A stretch of 64,000 bases of DNA from Stercorarius parasiticus. Its lineage: Eukaryota > Chordata > Aves > Charadriiformes > Stercorariidae. Made by a program: the position numbers and the translations under genes. Under the pieces are notes generated by a model. It was not told where the DNA came from. It was given only the letters and a program-made list of their open reading frames with translations, and searched no databases. Positions 11,514 through 22,428 of this stretch are shown here, piece by piece (the stretch's first letter is position 1; each line of letters begins with the position of its first letter). The DNA lies in the NCBI GenBank assembly GCA_013396915.1, contig VWZL01002053.1, forward strand, positions 1 to 64,000, in the 5' to 3' direction.

Positions 11514-13369
11514 CTGTTTGAACAAAACCCATCCTGAAAGTCCCACCTTCCAAGCCCGAAAGCTGTCAGGCTCTCAGAGATCTACATCAGCAACCAAATG
11601 CAAGGCAACCAGGTGTTGCTTTCCAAAAAAAAAACAAAACCCAACTAAATTTAATACGTGCATCTCACTCCATTCCATCCAGGATACTCCGAAGATGTCA
11701 CAGGGGAGAAGGAAACCAGCTCTGTGTGGTGCTGAGACGCCTCATTGAGGAAGGGGCTTTCCCCAGGAGACACCATCCCTCTGCCCTGCTTCGCAAAAGG
11801 GGAAAGCAGAGCTGGGACATTTTTCGGTCTTCTGTTTTGTTTTGGTTTTTTTAGGAGAAGCAAAGCTGCCCTGCTCGGTGTCAACAGCCCCTATACAGGA
11901 AAGGGGTTTGTGGGCTAGATAGATACCGTTCAGCTATCACACGTAGGAAGTGGTGCAATGCTTTAACACAGCAGTTACTGAGACCGCAGCACCTTGGTTT
12001 CGGCTGCGGACCGACACGAGCGCAGCAAACCAGACGTTTTGGATCCTTCCCCCAGAGCAGAAACGCTCTTTATCTGTGAACCCAGCTTACCCAAGTCAGC
12101 AAGAGCTGAACTGCAACCGGGTTTCGTTGGCAAAACAGGACAGGGTTCACTTAACTTGCAAACACAGGGGAAATTCTTTATGAGAAATGTCAGACCTGGT
12201 CCTCCTTTGACTTGTCTCTGCTGTTATGAAAAACACCCCACCGGCTGCAGGAACAGGAGCCAGGATTTCCTGAGCTCCAACCTCAGCTTTGACAGGGACT
12301 ACCCAAAGCACTCTTGCAAACTCCTAAATCCCCTGCATCAGCCTCCCTACCTCGACATGACCGACATAAAACACTTGGGAGCTCGTGAGTGTCCCAAACA
12401 GGACTGCGGATGGACATGGAAAGGACATTTAGTTCATCACCAGCCTCCAGACAGGTTCAATCCAGAGTACACCATTCCTGGCAGCTGCCTGTCCCATCTA
12501 CACACAAAAAACTTATTGTAGACTCTGCCACATGCCTGGGCAATGCTTGCCTACCTGCATTGCCCAACTGCATTGGCTGCCCTTGCTGATGGATTTATTT
12601 CGTTTTTTTCATATTGTAAACCCTAAACGCGTTTATTATTGAAATTGCTGAAAGGTTGGTTTAACCTTCAGTGGCTCAGCACTTCAAAGAGGAGGTGGTC
12701 AGCCTTCCCATACTATAAGCTGCAATTCAGGCCAGCTCCACAGTTTCACGATTGAAAAGGTTTTTTTTTTCCATGAGACAGGCAACAGGGGAAATAACAC
12801 ATGAATTCACTCTTTATTTTAGGTCCCAAAGCCTGTTCTTTCCCTCAGTGAATGATTTTATGACTAACCATTATTTTTGTTATTTAAAAGTGCCTGGTTT
12901 TGGAAGAATTTTGAAATTTAGATTCGCAAATGCTTGTAGCTGAACACAAGTGTGCCTTTGTGCTTGACTTGTTTCTCAATTTAAAATAAAAGATAATGAG
13001 ATCTCAAGTACAAGGTTTGCTAAAGTGAAGGAAAGAAGCTTCATTATAGGTGCAGTAAATCTCAAGCTCTTCATTGACCTCAGTGTCAGGAGGTGGCACA
13101 CAGAAAACAGAAACTAGGTCAGCTTCAAAAAGATGAGCCTCTTTGTATTGAGCATGCTGGGACTAAATCAGAAAGGCCAAAACATAACCCAAAAGTGATC
13201 TGGGGCAATGGAAAATCCCTTCTTACGTGCTCTGACCACCATAACATGACCAGGAGGAACTTTGATCTGTGCAAAGGGTAGGTTATTTGTGTGATACCTA
13301 CAAAGCTGAAAATACACAGAAGCAGCAGATACCTTCAGCTTGCCTGGGTCTCAGGGACTTTTCTGAGAT

Positions 13370-14870
13370 ACTTAAAAAATAGCCATGAGAAGTTGTCTTG
13401 GGGAACTAGAGCAGGGTGAGAAGATACTTTCAGATTAAGAAAGGGGAGACCTCATGCTTATCTTTAAAAAAAAAGGATTGGGAGGAAAAGATGGAGCCTG
13501 GAACCTATAGACCGGGAGGATGAATTTCATTTCATTCCAGAACGACTGCTGAGACCAACTTTCTGCAAGCACCTGGAAAGTAACAGGATAGAGGGGTTTG
13601 TCAAGACCGGGTTTTCTCAACCTGGTCTGATTTCCTCTTGTGACCTGGTAACAGAGGCAGATGATTTCATATCACTTCTCTTTACAAAGACTTTGGATCA
13701 TGTCTCCCATAGCAGTATTTGAGGGACCAGAGGCTGATGCAGTGTGTTGGGATACATGTGGATACATGTGGGAAGCACTGGAGAGCAGTCCCAGGGACCT
13801 GCCTTTAATGGTCCACAGCAGAGTGGAAGAACAGAGCCACGGGTTTCCACAGTCTGTCCAAGGTCCTGTTCAACATCTTCATTGGTAGCTCAGCTGATGG
13901 AGGAAACCGTATTCTTATTAAATTCACAGACTGTTCCAAGGAGGAAAGGAGTCCAAGGGCATGCAGGAGTGTGACTATTATTCAAAGTGATCAAAACAAA
14001 TGAGAGAAATATTCTGGGGGGAAAAACCCCAATACCTTGACATTCATATGCATGGTAGGACAGTCTTCAAGACATACCAAGTAATTGTTCCACTTCATCC
14101 TGCACTGCTATCCCCAACCCACAATTTGAGTCAACAAAGATCTGAGAAGGGGAACAGATCGGATAGAGACAGAGGAACCATGAGGCCAGAGCAGCCTGGG
14201 CAGCCGTTGGAGGGTAGAGCACAAGACCGATATTGTAGATATCAGCACGAATCTGAAAGTTACAGTGCCTAAAACTGTTGGTTTCTGGTGGTGATGTGAT
14301 ACTGGCTGTGATGATGGTGAATCCTATAGTCCACCATGGCACAGCACACAATGGCATCAAGATATGACACTTTGGCATGAGCTTCTTCAAAGACTCAAAT
14401 GCCATCCCAAACACCAACCCCAGTGAGGCCCCAGCTAGAGTGGCAGATGGAGTTTTGGGCACCTCGTGTCAATAAAACGAGTCAGCCAGGAGGAACCCAG
14501 GAGTGAGAGATCTCTGTTCTGAAAAAAGCAACTTGTGATGACCAACTGAAAACTTTTTAACTTTTTAAAAGAAGAATTTGAGGGGCTGGGGAGCAGCCTT
14601 CAGGTACACACATGGTTTCTGCTCTCCTTGCCCATGCTGGATGAGTCAACCATGGATCAAACTAAGCAAGTCTCAGTGCAGTTTGGATTAGGCATCAGGA
14701 AGCTTTCTTTAACTTTTCAGGGACTGGAATATGCTCTCTGGGGAGGTAGTGGGGGTCTCCATTATGGGATGTCCTTCAAGAAAACCACAAGCATAATTAC
14801 TGCTAGGGTTTGGTTGGGAAATGCATGGGATGATCTTTGAGGTCAGCTTCATGTCTCTATCTCTAGCCTT
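13370..14870 (+). mobile_element. Ancient CR1 LINE with reverse-transcriptase region and 3' end
   Basis: In order, the sequence holds decayed counterparts of CR1 ORF2 and its 3' region. At about 13,470-13,520 is a lysine-rich stretch before a counterpart of the GNYRP motif. At 13,560-13,600 is the 'CKHL..R....GFVK' segment. At 13,680-13,710 'ALDHVSHS' matches the family's FDTVSH motif. At 13,865-13,930 is 'LFNIFIGSSADGG', then 'IKF'. At about 14,418-14,462 is a counterpart of 'VRPHLEYCVQFWAP'. At about 14,690-14,850 is the 3' region with the GGAGGTAGTGGGGGTCTCCA segment. Several frameshifts and stops interrupt it and the terminal octamers are unrecognisable. The 5' limit is uncertain by about 100 bases. 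Confidence 0.7.
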
Positions 14871-15040
14871 ATAACTGTTCTTGAGTTTGCTGTTGATTTA
14901 CTGTGTACCTGAGATCAAATTACTCAGGTTTTTGGAGACTTTTTCCTCCCATCAGTAAGTCATAAAACTGAATCTTGCTCAGTTACCCTGAAAATTAGTA
15001 ACTAGTGAAAACATGCCCTGAAGGCATGAAAGACTCCACA

Positions 15041-15133
15041 ACTGCCTGATTAAGCAACATCTGATATGCTTCTGGTATCTGATATGCTTCTGGTATCTGG
15101 TAACTGCCTGATTAAACAACATCTGATATGCTT
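15041..15133 (+). repeat. Nested local tandem duplication
   Basis: An 18-bp unit CTGATATGCTTCTGGTAT occurs twice in tandem at 15,061-15,096. Around it, a longer word ACTGCCTGATTAAGCAACAT, followed by CTGATATGCTT, occurs at 15,041-15,071 and again at 15,103-15,133 with one substitution (G to A). This is a two-step slippage or duplication event. Confidence 0.9.
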
Positions 15134-15764
15134 CCTCACCATGGTGGGTGAAGAAGACACCCCCATTTGCGGGTGAGCCCTTCTTGTTAAAGTTCTCCTT
15201 TCCAATCATCTATTCAAGTGTCATCAAAATTTGACTGGGCCACCTAAAAAAGATGCACCTGTAACTGGAGGTAGCAGAGGTCTCAGCTGGAGACAGTTTC
15301 TGGGAAAACTATCCTTATAGCCCAGAGGCCTCCAGTGGGTTCCTCCTGTTGCAAAGAGCAAGAGGAAAATAAACAGGATCCAGTGAAAGGGGACTGGCCA
15401 TTTTTAGGCAGCTGTCAACAGTGAAACCATGTCATTCAGTAGCTCCGGGTGGAAGGGGTAATGCCTACAGTCAAAACACACCTGGAAAATGGAGCCACAA
15501 TCCATGAGCCAATTACGAAACTCATAGCAGGTATCATCACAAGGTAGGAGGTACCTGGGGGACTTTAGGCCCTAGGATGTGGTAATCTGGACACTTGTGT
15601 CATCTGCACCTGAGCCCAGCTCAGCATCCCCCAGTGACGTGCCCAGAGTGGCACTAGAAAAGAGCACAGAAGACAGCGTCCATCTTCCTCTTCAGCTGAG
15701 GCTCTGCAGAACATCCGGGAGCCACAGGAACACCATGAGACACAAACCTTCACCTGTCTTTAAA

Positions 15765-15897
15765 TTCCCCCTTGGTCCCCATCCAGCCTTCTCTTCCTCC
15801 CCTTGAATCTCACTATTCTGCTTCTCTTCCCCTCCTGATTCCCCTGGACCTCATGGTGCTTCCCTCCTCCCTTCCTCAGTTCCTGTCCCAGATCCCT
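15765..15897 (+). repeat. Pyrimidine-rich tract
   Basis: About 130 bases in which the plus strand is dominated by C and T (TTCTCTTCCTCCCC, CTTCTCTTCCCCTCCTG, CTTCCCTCCTCCCTTCCTC). It is immediately followed by the AT-rich stretch at 15,945. The tract is imperfect and has several purine interruptions. Confidence 0.7.
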
Positions 15898-15944
15898 ACA
15901 ACCTTAGCTTCAGTTTCACTATCTTTAACCTCACCATATGTTTA

Positions 15945-16115
15945 CTCCTATATTAAATATACTATTAATATAAATATATTTTTATATCAGAAATCTATAT
16001 ATAGCAGACATTATAGAGAGAGATGCTTTTATATGCTATCTATTCATGTAGTATTCATGCAGTATATCGTATATATGATAGGCAGATCACTGTGAATTAA
16101 TCATATATATCATCT
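15945..16115. repeat. AT-rich low-complexity stretch
   Basis: Dense TATA, ATAT and TTAA words (for example ATATAAATATATTTTTATAT and TCATATATATCAT) form a low-complexity island between mixed sequence. There is no simple fixed repeat unit. Confidence 0.75.
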
Positions 16116-19100
16116 ACAGTTTCAGAAGGTTCAAAAACATCATTAGCTGCATAATATCTGTTCTCCTGGTACTTGTGGTCCTGTCTGGTCTCCCGTCTTT
16201 CTTGTGTCAACAGCAATTTTCTAAGCCCTAGACTGCCTGCTTCCTACCAGGCACAGCTTTGTACTGTCAGATGGAAGGGAAAGGAAGGCTCTTCTCTCTG
16301 AACAAAATCTCTACTGCAATAGAAGTGATTTTTGGCTTTCCCCCAAATGGGACATCCAACATAGGCCATTTCTATGAGCCCCATTCCTCACTGGGCAGAG
16401 ACAAGGTCATGGGCACTCTGGCTCATCTTTGGCCTCCAGCCATATCTCCCATCTGACTTTCAGGGATGTGTTTAGGGGTTTGACTTGTCCCAGTATCAGC
16501 AGCCCAGACATTATTCCTTTCGCATCCAGCTGCCTGTCCTGCCAGAAATGACCCCCTTCAACATAGACCTTGTGGGAGCAAAGCAGCACTTCAGAGAACA
16601 TCCAATTTATGAGCAGTTCGTGAATCTGAAGCAGCTACCTTGACAGACCTGCAGAATTTATTCACACACATCCTTTCAGTTTCAGCATTAACTCTTACAG
16701 AGGCGGAAGGTCTATGGGACTAGCAGACCATGGTTGTCCTCTTGCGGTGGGACAGCATAAGCAGATTTGGGCTCCGGCTTTCCTGGAGTGAGCCCAGTCC
16801 CAAAAAATCAAGAGTCTTTTAACTGCACAGCATAAGTTCTAACCCCTTCCCGAGTGCTTGTTTCAACTTAAATTCATTTAAATGAAAGAGGGCAATGAGA
16901 AAGGCAAAGGACAAAAGCTCAGGGAGGGCACAAATGGGGAAGAAGGACAGCTGTGTTTTGGGGACAACTATTGAGGAAGAAGAAGACTGGGAGGTGGTTG
17001 TATTTTGTCAATGTTTTGAGGAAAAAAGCAGCAACATTGGTGATGTAAAAAACACAGTGAAGACCTTCAGGGAGGAGGTTTTGGAGGAGAAGACAAGGGT
17101 GGATGCTGTGAATGAACGCAGGGTCCCAAAGACCGAGCCACTAGGAGAGAAAGCTTTCCTCCAGCACACAGGATGGGATGGTTCAGAAGATACTGACACT
17201 TACCTGCTCACCTACACCTTAAAGTATTGAACAATGGCAAAGGTGAAAGGGTGGACTAAAATGAAGGCAAGCTCACAGCTTGGGTGTCCAGGCAAGATGG
17301 CACATAATCCCTATATTCCCTGAATTATCCATGACTCCACTTGGGTAACGGGTAACATAATGTTGTAGGACACACTGTGCAGCATTTGAGCGCAACCAGA
17401 CCTGTGCATTCCTGATAATATTTGGCCTTCAAACCCAGAGAGGTTGCACAAAGTGGCAGTTCCTGGACAGCAGCGCTTGTTGGACACATCCAGTCCTGGG
17501 TGTCCTCATTCCATGGTGATTAAAGCTCCATGGGGCACTGGTGAGCACATGCATGATGGAGGTGAGGTTCAGAAGATGCTGAGATTTGAAGACCAAAGCC
17601 TCACGGAGGAGCAGAAGGGAGGGAACCCACGAAGCTCTGCAGGGGCTGGAGCGTGTGAAAGAGAAATTGCTGCATCTGTGTTAGGTGGTTTCTCACTCAG
17701 AGGTGTTGGAAACACATGGTTACAGATCACTTGCTGGGCAGGGGGTGTCAGTCACCTCCTTCACAGGGGGTGGCACAGAGTTACTCGCGTGACTGGCGCT
17801 AATCTGCTGCTGCTGGGAGGATTTTCCCAGCTGCCCCAGCCATGGGGATTCAGGCTGCTGATCCCCCACTTCTGGGGTGGAGGAGGAAGAAATGGACTTG
17901 TTTCGTTTCTGACTCCCGGAATAAAGGGGAAGTAGGGCATATTTTCTCTTCTTCTTTCCAAGAGAGAGACACTGCCCATGCCTGTCTTTTTGAGGAAAGG
18001 ACACTCCTCTCCACACAGCCCACATCTTGCCCAGGGTGGAGGTGGTCAGGGCATGGCCTTAGAGCCATTCATTTTCTGCAGACATGCCTAGAAATTGCCC
18101 TCAAAGCTCCACCAGCAGCCCCAAGTGCCTTTTCACAGTGGGAGCCCCTACAAACACGGCCTGTCCAGGGAGGAGAAGGGGTTTGGAATTCAAAAAAATC
18201 TCTCTTAACCCAGTCATTCCCAAAGTAGACTACAAAGATGACCACCTCCAGATATTACAGGACCATAACAGGGACAGGGGTCATTGACTGACAGGACACC
18301 AACTCAGCACCCAAGGGAATTTTGGGAGGCTTTTTGCACCGTGAAAGGAGGGATATGTTTCCATGCGAAACACAAAGACGCGACTAACATCCCACATGCA
18401 TGCAGCTGGTCGCTCCAGGCTGTGACAAAGGTCTGGGATAGCTGGGCTTGCTTGGCAGGCTCGCTTGTGCACATGAGAAGAGGGTGATTTTTGATAGGTA
18501 GTATTTGTCAAACATGTCTGTCCCTGAAGTAGGAGGATTAGGACTCTGAATACTTAACTCTTGTTCAACGACCAACACAACTCCCAAGAGCAAATATTGG
18601 CCATGGATGGGAAGCAGAGAGAAGTTTTCTTTCCCCTGTTCTCTGAGCTAGAAAGGGCTTTTGTCATGCATGGCAAACTTGCTGACCAGGAGCATGTGGG
18701 GTTGTCAGCACAGACGCTTACAATGAGAAAGTGAAAAGCAGAAGCCGAGAAGGTCACACGACCATTTTTTACTCCTGTGTGTGAAAGAACAGCAAATTCT
18801 CCTTTTAAACAGGTGCCCCCATGCAGTCAGGGGATGGGAGTAGCACGGTGCCTCGGTAAGCTGTTCTGATCTGATCTTCAGCTCCCAGGCATCATGCCCG
18901 ACCACCTCCTACTAGTCAGAGCCCTGCCTGGTGTGGGGTGAGAGCTTTGCCACGCTGCTCCACATCTATAATCCCTCTTGGGAGGAACCTCAGTGCAATT
19001 CTGCCCCTTTGAGGGGATACCATTGCAGGAAGGAATAAACAGTGCTCAGTTTTATCAGGGCGTGGGGTGGATGAAGCCTTGCGGGCACTGTGGGGAGATC

Positions 19101-20168
19101 TGGGGGGAACAAATAAAAAGCCTTATTTCCTGGAGATGGAAGATGAACTGGCAGGCATGTATTAGCCCTGCAGCATACCCGGCATGCCAAGTGTTGTTGT
19201 CCATCATTCCCTGGTAGCAGCTTTGTCCTGCAGCAGTGTCGGTGATGGGCAAACCCATGCAACAGCAGCTAGGTCCACTGACAAATCCCAAAGAGATATC
19301 TCCCCACCAAACACCTCTCTGGCCAGAAATACCTTTTGCTTCTTTTAACGAGGACCTGGCAGAGAAGAAGGGCTGGTTGGATGCCTGCCCTTGAGTTTTG
19401 TCCCAGGCAGGCGGCAGCGTTCTCGTCACTGCATCCTTCTGGTCCCCACGGTGGTCTCTGGAGGTATCAAGGGGCTGGGCAGGGTCTGGGTCTGTCCATA
19501 ACCATCCATGGGAACGAGTGTCTGTAGGCTTCTGCCAGACTATAAGGTATGTGTTTAAATCCAAAGGACCTTAACTGCGGTTACCAACACAAATGAGCAC
19601 TGTGCATGAAAGAGCGTGAACTGCAGCTCTTCACCTAAAAAATGACCCATTGGACTAATTTTTCTTCCTTCTTCCCCCATGTAAAAAGGATGTCTGAGCA
19701 GACTTGTCATCCAAGTGGAGCCATCTAGCACTAGGTCTATCAGCACAGTTCTGGTTGAATTTTCACATCTTCTTACCCTTCCAAGATCCTCCTGCTCAGC
19801 CCTGGATAACAGAGACAAGGGTAGGAACAAGACCCAGACAAAGATTAGAGGACAAAAAAAAAGCATTCCTGCAGCCACTTCTTACAGCTCTCTGCAAAAT
19901 GAACCTCATTTACATTTCATTGCTTGGATTGAAGTGTGCTCACACTTCAATTCAGAGCTGCTGCTGCAAGTTGGGGTCCCAGCAATGAAACAAAACAGTG
20001 GAGCTGAACATGTGAAGGCAAGACATTTAGTTCTGCTGCTACGGGGAGCCCAGAAACCTTGTTAAAAAAAAAAGAAAACAATCAACCAAACAAGATGAAC
20101 AGATGAGTGGCAAACCCAAAGGAGTCGATGCAGGAACTCAAGGGGACAGCTAATGAACCCGTGTCTCA

Positions 20169-20236
20169 GACTCACAGAATGGTTGAGGTCAGAATGGACC
20201 TCTGGAGAACATCTGGTCCAACTCCTCATCTTCAGA
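20169..20236 (-). mobile_element. CR1 LINE 3' end, short fragment
   Basis: On the plus strand this begins CTCACAGAATGGTTGAGGTC and continues with GGACCTCTGGAGAACATCTG, GTCCAACTCCTC. This is the reverse complement of a CR1 3' terminus ('gatgatctccagaggtcc .. caaccattctgtga'). Homology fades after about 70 bases, so this is a severely 5'-truncated insertion on the minus strand. Confidence 0.85.
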
Positions 20237-22045
20237 TGGTTCATCATTCCTGGGGTAATGCCACAGGGGACCAGCTCCACAGGCGACGTAAAAAAAGAGA
20301 ACAAGTCCCAGGGCACAGTTTGTGGGTGCAGTGGGCACGTTAACATGACCAAAAAGCTGTCCATATCAACTCCTCTGGCCCTGGCAGGAGTAAGTGGCCA
20401 GTGTTACGGCCAGTACACAGTGAAGCACCTGGTCTACTTGGCTTCTAAGACCAATTGCAAGCTGTTTTGAACTTTACTGAGAGCTCCAGATACAGGGAGA
20501 CATGAATCCAGCTGGAATCCAGGAGGCATCTGTTGTCATGGCATTATATGGCATTCATTTCCACTGTGCAGCGTGTCAAGATTTGGTAGGAACCATAAGA
20601 ACCAATTTGCTCTTCCTAGGCCTTGGGTTTCAAGCTTGTTTGTTTCTTTTCTAGTGGTCTGGCATATTTGCAGGTAATTCTCTAACTGCCTGTTTTGCAG
20701 ATTTTGGCTGTTTTAAATAAGGTCAGGGGCAGGTGTGGGGTCAGACCTCATGTCGGATTGGGGGTTGAAGATGTTCTTTTCTTTTGGGATCAGCAGAACA
20801 TGCCTCAAACATGTTGCATTTAACCATTTATGGTGTCACAGGCAACAGAAACATCTCCTTTACTGGGGCTTGATTGGGTTTTGTTTTTTTTTTGCTTGGT
20901 GCACTGATTTTCCCCTGTCTAGTCAAAATCCATGGACTTCATACATGGCGTCTGAGAGCCATGTTATAACGCTAGCATGAGAGATCCATGCTCTTCTACC
21001 TGCCCCAAGGGGGACTTCTTTGGGCAGTGTCCCCACCTGAGAGGACTCCCCTTTCAGAGTGCTGCCAGAGGAAGGATCACAGTTACTGAGGTACTGTGGG
21101 AACCTGGAGGATGGTTTTTTTTTTGTGATTTGGCTTCTACAAACGTCACCATCATCCACATGGTAGACGGACTTCAAGGAGAAGACAACAAAGAATGGGA
21201 AAGGAGAATATCTGTACTGAAGCAAAGGAGATGAAGGTGCAGCAATGAGAAGGTTGGATGTCTGAAAGAAAACACTTTTCTTCATGAATAAAGGCATTAA
21301 GGTTGGGACTCAGCTGGGGATTAAAACCTGCTGTGTGTCCGTACGTAGGTGTCTCCATGTAAGCCAAGTGTCCGAGTTCCCACCATGACTAGAGAAGATC
21401 TGGTCAGTGGATGTGATTCAGCTGGCAAAAATGTAATGGCACAGCTGACCACACGCAGGTGTCTGGAGTTCCCCGAGGTGCCTCAGGACAGCTGAGAATT
21501 CCACACAAGCCCAGCACATACAACACAGCTTGTATGGAAGCTCATGCCCTTCTCTACTGGCAGATGGAGACCAGACGCATCTAAAATGGCACGAGACACC
21601 TGCATATAGGCAGTTCAATCACACACATGTGGCCTCTCCTGAATTTAGTGAGGCGTGGAGCTACCTGTTTAGCAGGCCTTTGTCCCTCCTGTTACCTGCG
21701 GACAACCCTTCCTGAACTGCAGTGAACCAAGAGAGCTCTTACATTGGAGTAGAAAGCAAGGGCATTCTCTGACTGACATTTCTGTCCTTAAATCTTCTCT
21801 GGTAGCAACCAGAAGAGCAAGAGGCTTTCCAACAGCAGTCCTGCCTGCTGTCCCAGGCCCCATGCGTTACTCAGCATGGGGACCAAGAGACTTCAAAAGG
21901 GTTTGGTTTGGCTGGTGACTTGGGTCTGTGATGTGCCCCTCCTACAGGAGTCTGTCGGTATTTGTTGGTACAGTACAGTACCACAGAGCCAGTTTTTGAC
22001 CTGTGCATCCTCAAAGAACAAAAGGGCTCAGACGCCTCTTTCTGC

Positions 22046-22062
22046 AAAAAAAAAAAAAAAAA
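22046..22062 (+). repeat. A17 homopolymer
   Basis: Seventeen consecutive A residues after TTTCTGC. No retroposed gene body is apparent upstream. Confidence 0.9.
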
Positions 22063-22391
22063 GCAGCTGCACTTGTTTTTGCTGCAGGAAGTTCTCACTA
22101 ATGGGGAGAAAAGAAGTTCCTTTTAAAAACAAGGCATTCATTAGCACTTCTTGTTCTTTGCTTTGCAGTCACCACTGGAACCATCGCAACATTGCATCCT
22201 TTTCTGTGCCTGTAAATCGGGCCTGCTGCTGCTCCAGTGGACAATAATACCCTCCAGAGTTACAGGGACCTCAACTTCTCAGAAACAAAAATACAACACT
22301 ATTTTTTTCTTCCAGTCATTTTTTTTCTCTTCTCTGTCCTCCTGGGTGAGTAATTTTGACTAGATGTCTCTCCTTCCTCACCCAAATTACT

Positions 22392-22428
22392 ACTGCTAGC
22401 AGTAATCTTTAGCTGTTGAGCTAAAGAT
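22392..22428. repeat. Two adjacent short palindromes
   Basis: ACTGCTAGCAGT (22,392-22,403) is a perfect 12-base palindrome. One base later, ATCTTTAGC (22,405-22,413) and GCTAAAGAT (22,420-22,428) form a perfect nine-base-pair stem around the loop TGTTGA. No U-run follows, so terminator-like logic does not apply, and the window is eukaryotic anyway. Confidence 0.8.

Larger units (their letters stand above)
9904..13369. other. Noncoding stretch; no gene recognised
   Basis: AT-rich from about 10,600 to 11,320 with an A16 run, then a local duplication at 11,371-11,513 (listed separately), then more mixed sequence. A 175-codon frame at 11,994-12,521 and a 146-codon frame at 10,163-10,603 have no domain, no convincing splice context and no family resemblance, so I do not call them genes. 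Confidence 0.5.
14871..20168. other. Noncoding stretch; no gene recognised
   Basis: Contains a nested tandem duplication at 15,041-15,133, a pyrimidine-rich tract next to an AT-rich stretch at 15,765-16,115, and otherwise unassigned sequence. The 111-codon acidic frame at 16,895-17,230 and the overlapping frames at 17.4-18.3 kb have no recognisable domain, and both strands are open at once, which is typical of chance frames. Confidence 0.5.

Noticed and set aside
11994..12521. 175-codon plus-strand frame
   Set aside because: No domain, no family resemblance, no convincing splice context; composition looks like translated noncoding DNA.
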